DNA of 6,302 nt, taken from the NCBI GenBank assembly GCA_959598545.1, contig CAUGFC010000102.1, positions 1 through 6,302 on the forward strand, written 5' to 3'. Position 1 is the first letter of the stretch. The number at the start of each line of letters is the position of its first letter. This document shows positions 1-5,024 of the stretch, in pieces. The notes beneath the pieces are model-generated. The model was not told the origin of the DNA. It did not search any database and was given only the letters and a program-made list of their open reading frames with translations. Both the position numbers and the translations under genes were made by a program. This stretch comes from an uncultured Olsenella sp. GTDB lineage: Bacteria; Actinomycetota; Coriobacteriia; Coriobacteriales; Atopobiaceae.

Positions 1-89
1 TCTGCACCCGCGGCATCGTGCTGTCCCACGGCAAGACCATGTTCGAGGGCCCCATCGAGGACGCCGTGGCGTTCTACGAGAACTCGTAG
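1..89 (+). CDS. C-terminal end of a polysaccharide-export ABC ATPase (partial)
   Basis: The reading frame is open from base 3 to a TAG at 87-89 and encodes 28 residues that begin CTRGIVLSHGK and end AVAFYENS. This matches the tail of nucleotide-binding domains of Wzt/TagH/RfbB-type ABC ATPases, which energise export of teichoic acid or O-antigen-like glycans across the cytoplasmic membrane. In that family the tail has the pattern C-x-R-x-I/V-x-L-x-x-G-K, then an acidic G-P/D-x-E-x-V segment and an aromatic 'Y' near the end. Walker A, Walker B and the signature lie outside the window. The protein stops right after this tail, so it lacks the long C-terminal carbohydrate-binding domain of O-antigen-type Wzt and looks more like the TagH/RfbB short form. 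Another ABC importer or exporter ATPase is possible because only 28 residues are visible. Confidence 0.6.
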   Translation, partial: CTRGIVLSHGKTMFEGPIEDAVAFYENS

Positions 90-183
90 CGAAGGGGCCT
101 CGCCGGCTGCCTCGTCCTTCTCGTCCCACCGGTGGCGAATCGGCCCCCAGCGGATTGTCGCGTCTGGAGGGGCGGTTTCGGGG

Positions 184-189
184 TAAGAT
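184..189 (+). promoter_or_regulatory. Possible -10 box for the cold-shock gene
   Basis: TAAGAT at 184-189, in the context GGGTAAGATAG, resembles a sigma70-type -10 element (TATAAT) and lies 81 bases before the cold-shock start codon. Long leaders are usual for csp genes. The only TTG-type -35 candidate nearby, TTGTCG at 155-160, is 23 bases away, which is too far. The call therefore rests on the -10 alone. Confidence 0.3.
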
Positions 190-192
190 AGC

Positions 193-215
193 CCCTGTGG
201 CCGAACGGCCACGGG
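193..215 (+). other. Hairpin in the cold-shock leader
   Basis: GTGGCC (197-202) and GGCCAC (207-212) form a perfect 6-bp stem around a GAAC loop. The flanking CCC (193-195) and GGG (213-215) extend it by three G-C pairs, with T196 bulged out. It lies just downstream of the possible -10 box, so it would sit at or near the 5' end of the csp transcript. It has no T-tract, so a terminator for the upstream ABC gene is unlikely. An mRNA-stabilising or temperature-responsive leader structure is an inference. Confidence 0.45.
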
Positions 216-237
216 TATCGCGCGCAAGCGCAGCTTT

Positions 238-251
238 TGCCCCGCGGGGCA
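238..251 (+). other. 14-nt perfect palindrome next to the cold-shock ribosome binding site
   Basis: TGCCCCGCGGGGCA is a perfect palindrome. As RNA it can fold into a 5-bp G-C rich stem with a CGCG loop that ends 6 bases before the purine-rich Shine-Dalgarno region (GAAAGG, 258-263). It could affect ribosome access. No mechanism can be shown from sequence alone. Confidence 0.4.
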
Positions 252-269
252 GAGAAAGAAAGGCACGAC

Positions 270-473
270 ATGGCTCAGGGTACTGTTAAGTGGTTCAATC
301 CGGACAAGGGCTACGGCTTCATCTCCCGTGAGGATGGGGACGACCTGTTCGTTCACTACTCAGAGATTCAGATGGACGGCTTCAAGACGCTGGACGAGGG
401 CCAGGCCGTCGAGTTTGACGTCACCACCGGCCAGAACGGCAAGCTCCAGGCTTCCAACGTCCGCAAGCTCTAA
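270..473 (+). CDS. Cold-shock domain protein (CspA family), 67 aa
   Basis: This is a single cold-shock domain, a five-stranded OB-fold that binds single-stranded RNA and DNA and melts mRNA structure in the cytoplasm. The 67-aa length is normal for bacterial Csp proteins. It opens with the family pattern GTVKWFN (residues 4-10), has the RNP1 motif KGYGFI (13-18) and the RNP2-like LFVH (26-29), and ends in NVRKL. Tyr30 stands where most family members have Phe (FVHF). The ATG at 270 is preferred over an in-frame TTG at 237, because GAAAGG at 258-263 lies 6 bases upstream of the ATG and the family begins at this Met. The gene is monocistronic: it has its own leader and a strong intrinsic terminator. 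The family call is secure, but whether this paralogue is cold-induced or constitutive cannot be told. Confidence 0.97.
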   Translation: MAQGTVKWFNPDKGYGFISREDGDDLFVHYSEIQMDGFKTLDEGQAVEFDVTTGQNGKLQASNVRKL

Positions 474-496
474 GCTTCAGCGAACGGCGACTTGGA

Positions 497-526
497 GGGG
501 CTCGGACTTCGGTCCGGGCCCCTTTT
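497..526 (+). terminator. Intrinsic terminator of the cold-shock gene
   Basis: An 11-bp stem (left arm 497-507, right arm 512-522) encloses a UUCG tetraloop (508-511) and is followed by TTTT (523-526). The stem is complete apart from one U-G wobble (T502 with G517). It starts 24 bases after the cold-shock stop codon and should separate csp transcription from the ATPase/RloB pair downstream. Confidence 0.9.
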
Positions 527-570
527 GCGTTTGGGCGAGGGCTGCCTGAGATCTGCACTGACTGCTCCTT

Positions 571-600
571 TTGTGTCGTTCGGCAAGATTTCGATATACT
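571..600 (+). promoter_or_regulatory. Predicted sigma70-like promoter of the ATPase/RloB pair
   Basis: TTGTGT (571-576) and TATACT (595-600) are separated by 18 bases and match the -35 and -10 consensus at four and five of six positions. Transcription would begin around 606-608, giving a leader of about 60 bases before the ATG at 667. The spacer contains the left arm (582-591) of a perfect inverted repeat, so binding of a protein to that arm would compete with RNA polymerase. Confidence 0.6.
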
Positions 601-638
601 TCACTAGAAAAATTACGGACAAACCGTAAAATCTTGCC
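582..638. repeat. Perfect 10-bp inverted repeat flanking the defence-pair transcription start
   Basis: GGCAAGATTT (582-591) and AAATCTTGCC (629-638) are exact reverse complements separated by 37 bases. The left arm lies between the -35 and -10 of the predicted promoter and the right arm lies in the leader. The arms are therefore better explained as paired protein-binding sites on DNA than as one RNA hairpin, since the left arm should not be transcribed from this promoter. Looping or a dimer of dimers is possible; the arm centres are 47 bp apart. This is inference, and no cognate regulator is encoded next to it. Confidence 0.6.
613..629 (+). promoter_or_regulatory. Inner stem-loop in the leader of the ATPase gene
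   Basis: TTACGG (613-618) and CCGTAA (624-629) are perfect reverse complements around a 5-base ACAAA loop. The element lies inside the larger inverted repeat and within the predicted leader. It could be a weak RNA hairpin or a classical operator half-site pair. No T-tract follows, so it is not a terminator. Confidence 0.5.
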
Positions 639-666
639 TAAAGTAATATAAGAGAAGGGGATTCCA

Positions 667-1914
667 ATGCTCACGTCCTTCTCGTTCAAGAACTACGGGC
701 CCTATCGCGAAGAGGCTCGGCTCGATTTGCGCGCCGCTCCTGCGTATAAGGAGCATGAATACAACTTGGTAGAGTCATCCATGGGTGAGAAGCTCCTGAA
801 GGTCGTTGCCATCTATGGGGCCAACGCCTCCGGCAAGAGCCAGCTGATAAAGGCGTATCAGGCGTTCTCGAGGATCGTCACGGAGTCGTTCAGCCAGGTG
901 GATGAGCGTGCTGCGAGCGGGTCGGGCGACTTTGTTGCCGGCCGCAATGAATCTGCCCTCGCCCGCCACTACAACCCGTTCAAGTTTTCCTCCGACAGAG
1001 AGGGTGAGACCGAGTTCGAGGCGACGTTTGACGTGGGCGAGGGTGAGATCAGATATGGCTTCTCGACCGACGGCAGGCGCGTGCTCTCCGAGTGGCTCTA
1101 TCTGGTGAAGGCGTCGACCAAGCGGCTGAGCGTCCTGTTCGAGCGTGAAGAGCAGGACATTGAGTTTGGCTCGTCCATTCGTTCCGAGTGCGAAAGGTAT
1201 GCGGAGAACATCTCCGAGGAGACGCTGGTACTCTCGTTCATGAGCGGCATCGCCCTCAAGACTCCGTATTTCAAGATCGCCAGGCGTTGCGTCTCGAGTA
1301 CGTTTGCCTTCACGAGCATCTCTTCTGAGTTCGTGAATGACTTCATTGATGAAGTCGCTCTTGAGTACTCGAACGAGGATAAGCATGCTCGTCTCCTCGA
1401 GTTCCTTAGGGCCATCGACGTCTGCATCGAGGACATCTCCGTGGAGAGAAATGGCGACAACGTGCTCGTGTTCACGCACCATCGCGGCGCCGACGGCAGG
1501 GACTACCGCGTTCCGATCGCGATCGAATCCGAGGGAACCAAGAAGGCGATCGTGCTCTTTTACCTTATGAGCGCAGCGGTCTCCTTCGGCGCCACGCTGC
1601 TCATGGACGAGCTTAGCGCCGCTCTTCACCCGCTTCTCGTCCGTGCGCTCATAACGCAGTTCCACCGCGAGGGTGTCAAGGGACAGTTGGTGTTCACCAC
1701 GCACGACACCTCCATGCTGGACAAACGCTACCTGCGGAGGGACCAGGTGTGGTTCGTGGACAAGAACGAGAGCGGCTCCTCCGAGCTCTACTCGCTCGCC
1801 GACTTCAAGCTGCGCAACGACACCAACTACACGAAGGGCTACCTCTCCGGAATGTTCGGTGCCATCCCCAAGCTCAAGGAGTTCGTGCTCGGGGGTGACG
1901 AGGATGAGTGCTAG
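667..1914 (+). CDS. AAA15/SMC-like ATPase of an RloA/AbiL-type defence pair, 415 aa
   Basis: This is a complete ABC-type ATPase of the AAA15/RloA group, expected to act in the cytoplasm as the sensing or gating partner of a toxic effector. It opens with the LTSFSFKNYGPY strand typical of SMC/RecF-like ATPases. Walker A is GANASGKS (residues 51-58). A signature-like ESEGTKK follows (287-293), then Walker B LLMDE (311-315) and the switch histidine in FTTHD (His346). All key ATPase residues are intact, and the 415-aa length is normal for this group. It carries no Toprim nuclease domain, unlike OLD proteins; the RloB-like gene that overlaps its end by 11 bases probably supplies that function. The ATG at 667 has a strong ribosome site (AGAAGGGG, 653-660). 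Codons such as ATA and AGA, rare in the exporter operon, hint at horizontal transfer. The exact defence subtype is uncertain. Confidence 0.88.
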   Translation: MLTSFSFKNYGPYREEARLDLRAAPAYKEHEYNLVESSMGEKLLKVVAIYGANASGKSQLIKAYQAFSRIVTESFSQVDERAASGSGDFVAGRNESALARHYNPFKFSSDREGETEFEATFDVGEGEIRYGFSTDGRRVLSEWLYLVKASTKRLSVLFEREEQDIEFGSSIRSECERYAENISEETLVLSFMSGIALKTPYFKIARRCVSSTFAFTSISSEFVNDFIDEVALEYSNEDKHARLLEFLRAIDVCIEDISVERNGDNVLVFTHHRGADGRDYRVPIAIESEGTKKAIVLFYLMSAAVSFGATLLMDELSAALHPLLVRALITQFHREGVKGQLVFTTHDTSMLDKRYLRRDQVWFVDKNESGSSELYSLADFKLRNDTNYTKGYLSGMFGAIPKLKEFVLGGDEDEC

Positions 1915-2554
1915 CGGGAGGTTCGACAGACGCCGCCGGCAGAGGGGCCCGCGGACGACCGAGACGAGGGAGCCTCGCTGTGAGACCTTTCTGATCGTCT
2001 CCGAAGGGGCCAAGACGGAGCCCTACTATTTCGAGGGCCTTGTCAGGTCGCTCGTCGGGACCGTACCCGACGAGGTGGAGATCGAGGGGGCCGGCCGTGT
2101 CACCACATCGCTGGTCGAGTGGGTCGCGAAGAAGGTGAACCGCTCGCCGCGGAACTACGACAACGTTTGGGTGGTGTTCGACCGGGACGACTTCGAGAGC
2201 TTTGACGAAGCCGTCTCAGCCGCGGAGCACAACGGGTTCCATGCCGCATGGAGCAACGAGTCGTTTGAGTACTGGCTCTGTCTCTACCTTGGGCGCTATG
2301 ACTCGGCGCTATCGAGGGACGACTGGGTCGGCATCCTCGACGCGGCGTTCAAGAAGGCGGGGCGCGGCGGGTTTGAGAAGAATCGCGAGGACATATTCTC
2401 CGTGCTCGCCGAGCTTGGCGACCACGAAATTGCGAAGCGCCATGCCGGGGGCGTGCGCGAGCAGTACGGGCAGCGCGAGCGGCCCTCGAGGTGCAACCCG
2501 TGCACGACGGTGGACCTGCTCGTCGACCAGCTGGAGAGCGCGCTGAAAGGCTGA
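1904..2554 (+). CDS. rloB: RloB family protein, putative Toprim-like effector (AbiLii-like), 216 aa
   Basis: The protein has the RloB layout: an arginine-rich N-terminus (residues 6-25), FLIVSEGAKTEPYYFEG (29-45), FDRDDF (92-97), WSNESFEYWL (116-125) and a C-terminal NPCTTVDLLV. The E-G and D-x-D motifs (Glu34, Asp93, Asp95) are placed like the metal-binding residues of Toprim nucleases, so a nuclease is likely but unproven. RloB was named from restriction-linked genes of Campylobacter; the family commonly pairs with an AAA15 ATPase, as here, and AbiL of Lactococcus has a similar two-gene order. Ser33 replaces the Cys I recall as common before E-G. The ATG at 1904 overlaps the ATPase gene by 11 bases and has GGGGG at 1891-1895 upstream; an in-frame GTG at 1895 is a weaker alternative. 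The overlap implies translational coupling, so ATPase and effector are probably made in fixed proportion. Confidence 0.85.
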   Translation: MSASGRFDRRRRQRGPRTTETREPRCETFLIVSEGAKTEPYYFEGLVRSLVGTVPDEVEIEGAGRVTTSLVEWVAKKVNRSPRNYDNVWVVFDRDDFESFDEAVSAAEHNGFHAAWSNESFEYWLCLYLGRYDSALSRDDWVGILDAAFKKAGRGGFEKNREDIFSVLAELGDHEIAKRHAGGVREQYGQRERPSRCNPCTTVDLLVDQLESALKG

Positions 2555-2567
2555 ACTAGCGGGCGCG

Positions 2568-2605
2568 CGTTCTTCTCGCCGTCCTCGGGCGAACGTTCTT
2601 CTCGC
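2568..2605 (+). repeat. 12-bp direct repeat after the RloB gene
   Basis: CGTTCTTCTCGC occurs exactly twice, at 2568-2579 and 2594-2605, with a 26-base period. Looser relatives follow: CGTTTCTTGGCG at 2611-2622, and GCGTTCTCCAC at 2682-2692 inside the right arm of the palindrome downstream. The repeat starts 14 bases after the RloB stop. Its function is unknown; it may be a degenerate repeat family or a decayed mobile-element end. Confidence 0.5.
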
Positions 2606-2634
2606 TTCCGCGTTTCTTGGCGTCTGCCGCTCGG

Positions 2635-2692
2635 GTGGAGCAAACGGACGTTTTTTGGTCGTCGGGAGGCAAAAAACGTCCGCGTTCTCCAC
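2635..2692. repeat. 58-nt composite palindrome (REP/MITE-like or bidirectional structure)
   Basis: There are two nested perfect stems. The outer arms are GTGGAG (2635-2640) and CTCCAC (2687-2692); the inner 13-bp arms are CGGACGTTTTTTG (2645-2657) and CAAAAAACGTCCG (2670-2682). They are separated by 4-base internal loops (2641-2644 and 2683-2686), and a 12-base loop (2658-2669) caps the inner stem. The T6 run is inside the left arm and no T-tract follows either side, so it is not a standard intrinsic terminator, although such a stem could block transcript decay or read-through. It lies between the end of the ATPase/RloB pair and the MarR promoter. The form fits dispersed intergenic palindromes of REP or MITE type, but copy number cannot be judged here. 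Confidence 0.75.
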
Positions 2693-2729
2693 TTGAGTGC
2701 GCTGTGTCGTCCAAAAAGCCCACCGCCCC

Positions 2730-2758
2730 TTGACAACAATCCGAAATCGGACTAACGT
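2730..2758 (+). promoter_or_regulatory. Predicted promoter of the MarR-ABC-ABC operon
   Basis: A perfect -35 box TTGACA (2730-2735) is followed after 17 bases by TAACGT (2753-2758), a weaker -10. Transcription would start near 2764-2766, about 20 bases before the TTG start codon. The spacer is occupied by a palindromic operator. Confidence 0.75.
2740..2751. promoter_or_regulatory. Putative MarR operator between -35 and -10
   Basis: TCCGAAATCGGA is an inverted repeat with perfect 5-bp arms (TCCGA/TCGGA) around AA. It lies wholly in the promoter spacer just upstream of a marR-type gene. MarR dimers commonly bind palindromes of this kind over their own promoter and release them on binding a small-molecule ligand. 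Autorepression is inferred from position and symmetry. Confidence 0.65.
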
Positions 2759-2784
2759 GGCACGCCGACCAGAAAGGGGGAGCG

Positions 2785-3252
2785 TTGACCACGCACGACC
2801 AGCTCACGAGCGCGCGCGACATCGACGTGCTCTACCGCGAGAGCGACAAGCTCTACTACGAGCTCGCGCGCGACTGCGGCCTGTCCGAGACCGCGTACTG
2901 GATCATGTACGCGCTCGAGGTCTCGGGCGGCAGCGTCACGCAGCGCCAGATCGCCGGCGACTTCTCGTACTCCAAGCAGACCGTCAACTCCGCGCTCAAG
3001 ACGCTCGAGGCGCGCGGCCTGGTGGAGCTGACGCCCGCCGAGGACGACCGGCGCTCCAAGCTCGTCTCGCTCACCGCCGCGGGGCGCGCCTTCGCCGACG
3101 AGCGCATCCGCCCGGCCATCGCGGCCGAGGACCGGGCCTTCACCAGGCTCGCGCCCGCCGAGCGCGCCGAGCTCGTGCGCCTGGTGCGCGCCTACGCCGA
3201 CGCCATCGACGCCGAGCTGACGGGCCTCCGCGAGGGGAGGGCGGACGCATGA
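2785..3252 (+). CDS. MarR family transcriptional regulator, 155 aa (TTG start)
   Basis: This is a winged helix-turn-helix repressor of the MarR family, expected to be a cytoplasmic dimer that senses a drug or metabolite and controls the exporter genes behind it. The DNA-binding core spans about residues 35-97: the helix-turn-helix is around VTQRQIAGDFSYSKQTVNSALKTLEARGLV (51-80), followed by the wing with the hallmark D-D-R-R (87-90) and LVSLT. The flanking helices supply the dimer interface, and 155 aa is a usual length. Translation begins at TTG 2785; the purine run AAAGGGGG (2773-2780) lies just upstream and there is no ATG before the helix-turn-helix. The stop codon overlaps the next start (ATGA, 3249-3252), showing coupling to the exporter. 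A palindrome in its own promoter suggests autorepression. The ligand is unknown. Confidence 0.92.
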   Translation: MTTHDQLTSARDIDVLYRESDKLYYELARDCGLSETAYWIMYALEVSGGSVTQRQIAGDFSYSKQTVNSALKTLEARGLVELTPAEDDRRSKLVSLTAAGRAFADERIRPAIAAEDRAFTRLAPAERAELVRLVRAYADAIDAELTGLREGRADA

Positions 3253-5024
3253 GCGAGCCGAAGCGCGACTACAGCAAGCGCACCGCCGCGCGGCTCCTGC
3301 TGAGCCTGCTCGCGCCGTACAAGGTCACGCTCGCCGCGATCCTCGTGGCGGCGCTCTGCGACATGAGCGGCATGCTCTACATCCCCACGCAGCTCTCGGC
3401 CATGGTGAACGTGGCCGTGAACTCGCGCGACATGAGCGCCCTGATGGGCCACGGCGTGGCCATGCTGATCGCCGCCTTCGTGGGTTCCGGCGGCTACATC
3501 GCCACCGTCTACCTCACGTCGCGCCTGTGCGCCAAGGTCGGACGCGACCTGCGCCTGCGCGTCTACGAGGCGTCGCTGGCCTTCTCGGCCTCCGACTTCA
3601 ACGCCTTCGGCACGGGCTCCATGATCACCCGCACGCTCTCTGATGCCAACGTGGTCCAGCAGACGCTGCTCATGTCGATCCTCATGATCTTCCCGGTGCC
3701 CATCGCCTGCGTGATCGCGGTGGCCCTGGCCTTCTCCACGGACGTGGTCATGGGCTGGCTGCTGCTGTCCGTGACGCTCGCGGTCATCGCGATCTGCGTG
3801 GTGGCCGTAGCCAAGTCCGCGCCGATCTTCACGCGTCTGCAGGGCTTCATCGACAACATGAACACGCGCCTGCGCGAGTCCATCACCGGCGTGCGCGTGA
3901 TCCGCGCCTTCGGCAAGGAGGCCCACGAGCGCGGCCGGCTGGACGAGACCTTCACCGACTTCGCCACCAACGCGATCCGCGTGAACGTGGTCTTTGCGCT
4001 CACGGACTCGATCACGTTCTTCCTCATGAACGCCGTGGAGGCGGCGATCATGTGGGTCGGCGCGGACCGCGTGGGCGCGCACGCCATGCAGATCGGCTCG
4101 ATCTCGGCGCTCGTGGAGTACGCGATGCTCATCATGCTGTTCCTCATGATGGCGCAGTTCGCGATCCTGCAGGTGCCCCGCGCGCTGGCGTGCCTCACGC
4201 GCGCCGCCGACGTGCTGGACGTGGACCCGGAGATCGCCGACGACGCGTGTGCCGTGGCGCTGCCCGCCGGCGAGCGCGGCGAGGAGGTCGCGCGCTTCGA
4301 CCATGTGAGCATGCGCTTCTCGGACGCCGACGAGGACACGCTCCACGACATCAGCTTCGCGCTGCGTCGCGGCGAGGTTACCGCGATCATCGGCAACACC
4401 GGATCGGGCAAGTCCACGGTGGCGCGCATGCTGCTGCGCTTCAACGACGCCACGGGCGGCAGCCTGAGCTTCGGTGGCGTCGACGTGCGCCGGCTCGCCC
4501 AGGCCGACCTGCGCGCGCGTATCGCGTACGTGCCGCAGAAGGCGTGGCTCTTCTCGGGCACCATCGCCGAGAACCTGCGCCACGGCAACGCCTCCGCGAG
4601 CGACGCGCGCCTGTGGCACGCGCTCGACGTGGCCCAGGCGGGCTTCGTGCGCGATCTGCCCGACGCGCTCGGGACGCGCGTGGCCCAGGGCGGCACGAAC
4701 TTCTCGGGCGGCCAGCGCCAGCGCCTGGCGATCGCCCGCGCCCTCGTGCGCCGCGCGGACCTCTACGTCTTCGACGACTCGTTCTCCGCGCTCGACTACA
4801 AGACCGACGCCGCGCTGCGTCACGCGCTCGCCGGCGAGCTCACGGACGCGGCGACGCTGATCATCGCCCAGCGCGTGAGCACGATCCACGACGCGGACCA
4901 GATCGTGGTCCTCAAGGACGGCGAGGTCGTGGGCCTGGGCCGGCACGACGAGCTCATGGCGAGCTGCCCCACCTACCGCGAGATCGCCGAGTCCCAGTCG
5001 AGGGGAGGTGCCGCCGATGAGTAG
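3249..5024 (+). CDS. ABC exporter half-transporter, degenerate-site subunit, 591 aa
   Basis: This is a type I (MsbA/Sav1866-like) half-transporter: a membrane domain at about residues 15-320, with hydrophobic stretches such as VTLAAILVAAL and YAMLIMLFLMMAQFAIL, fused to a C-terminal ATPase. Visible motifs are Walker A GNTGSGKS (382-389), Q-loop Gln430, signature FSGGQ (485-489) and Walker B LYVFDD (505-510). Asp510 replaces the catalytic Glu, and Gln541 (IIAQR) replaces the switch His. This pair of changes marks the weak-site partner in heterodimeric exporters such as TM287/288, BmrCD and LmrCD, so it should pair with the next gene in the cytoplasmic membrane. The substrate is probably a drug, lipid or peptide, unknown here. 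The ATG at 3249 overlaps the MarR stop by 4 bases and has GGAGGG at 3236-3241. Control is probably by MarR through the shared promoter. Confidence 0.93.
   Translation: MSEPKRDYSKRTAARLLLSLLAPYKVTLAAILVAALCDMSGMLYIPTQLSAMVNVAVNSRDMSALMGHGVAMLIAAFVGSGGYIATVYLTSRLCAKVGRDLRLRVYEASLAFSASDFNAFGTGSMITRTLSDANVVQQTLLMSILMIFPVPIACVIAVALAFSTDVVMGWLLLSVTLAVIAICVVAVAKSAPIFTRLQGFIDNMNTRLRESITGVRVIRAFGKEAHERGRLDETFTDFATNAIRVNVVFALTDSITFFLMNAVEAAIMWVGADRVGAHAMQIGSISALVEYAMLIMLFLMMAQFAILQVPRALACLTRAADVLDVDPEIADDACAVALPAGERGEEVARFDHVSMRFSDADEDTLHDISFALRRGEVTAIIGNTGSGKSTVARMLLRFNDATGGSLSFGGVDVRRLAQADLRARIAYVPQKAWLFSGTIAENLRHGNASASDARLWHALDVAQAGFVRDLPDALGTRVAQGGTNFSGGQRQRLAIARALVRRADLYVFDDSFSALDYKTDAALRHALAGELTDAATLIIAQRVSTIHDADQIVVLKDGEVVGLGRHDELMASCPTYREIAESQSRGGAADE

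Noticed and set aside
126..135. CCACCGGTGG palindrome after the partial ABC ATPase as a terminator
   Set aside because: It is a 10-nt palindrome with no room for a loop and no following T-tract, so it cannot be supported as a terminator.
644..649. TAATAT as a -10 box for the ATPase gene
   Set aside because: It lies only 18 bases before the start codon and overlaps the approach to the ribosome site; no matching -35 was found. TTGTGT/TATACT at 571-600 is much better.
1673..1903. An N-terminal extension of the RloB gene upstream of 1904
   Set aside because: The frame is open, but the translation before 1904 is Ser/Thr/Arg-rich shadow of the ATPase gene. RloB similarity starts after the ATG at 1904, which has its own GGGGG ribosome site.
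775..2013. 412-aa open frame on the - strand opposite the ATPase gene
   Set aside because: It is a shadow of the ATPase reading frame: it runs past both ends of any sensible start or ribosome site, and the product has no recognisable motif, while the + strand shows intact Walker A and B.
2568..2692. CRISPR-like array in the repeats after the RloB gene
   Set aside because: There are only two exact 12-bp copies with a 14-base gap; repeat and spacer sizes do not fit any CRISPR array and no cas gene is present.
2697..3248. An N-terminal extension of the first ABC exporter into the MarR region
   Set aside because: The extension is arginine-rich shadow sequence of the MarR gene; the ATG at 3249 has a good ribosome site and a 4-base overlap with the MarR stop.
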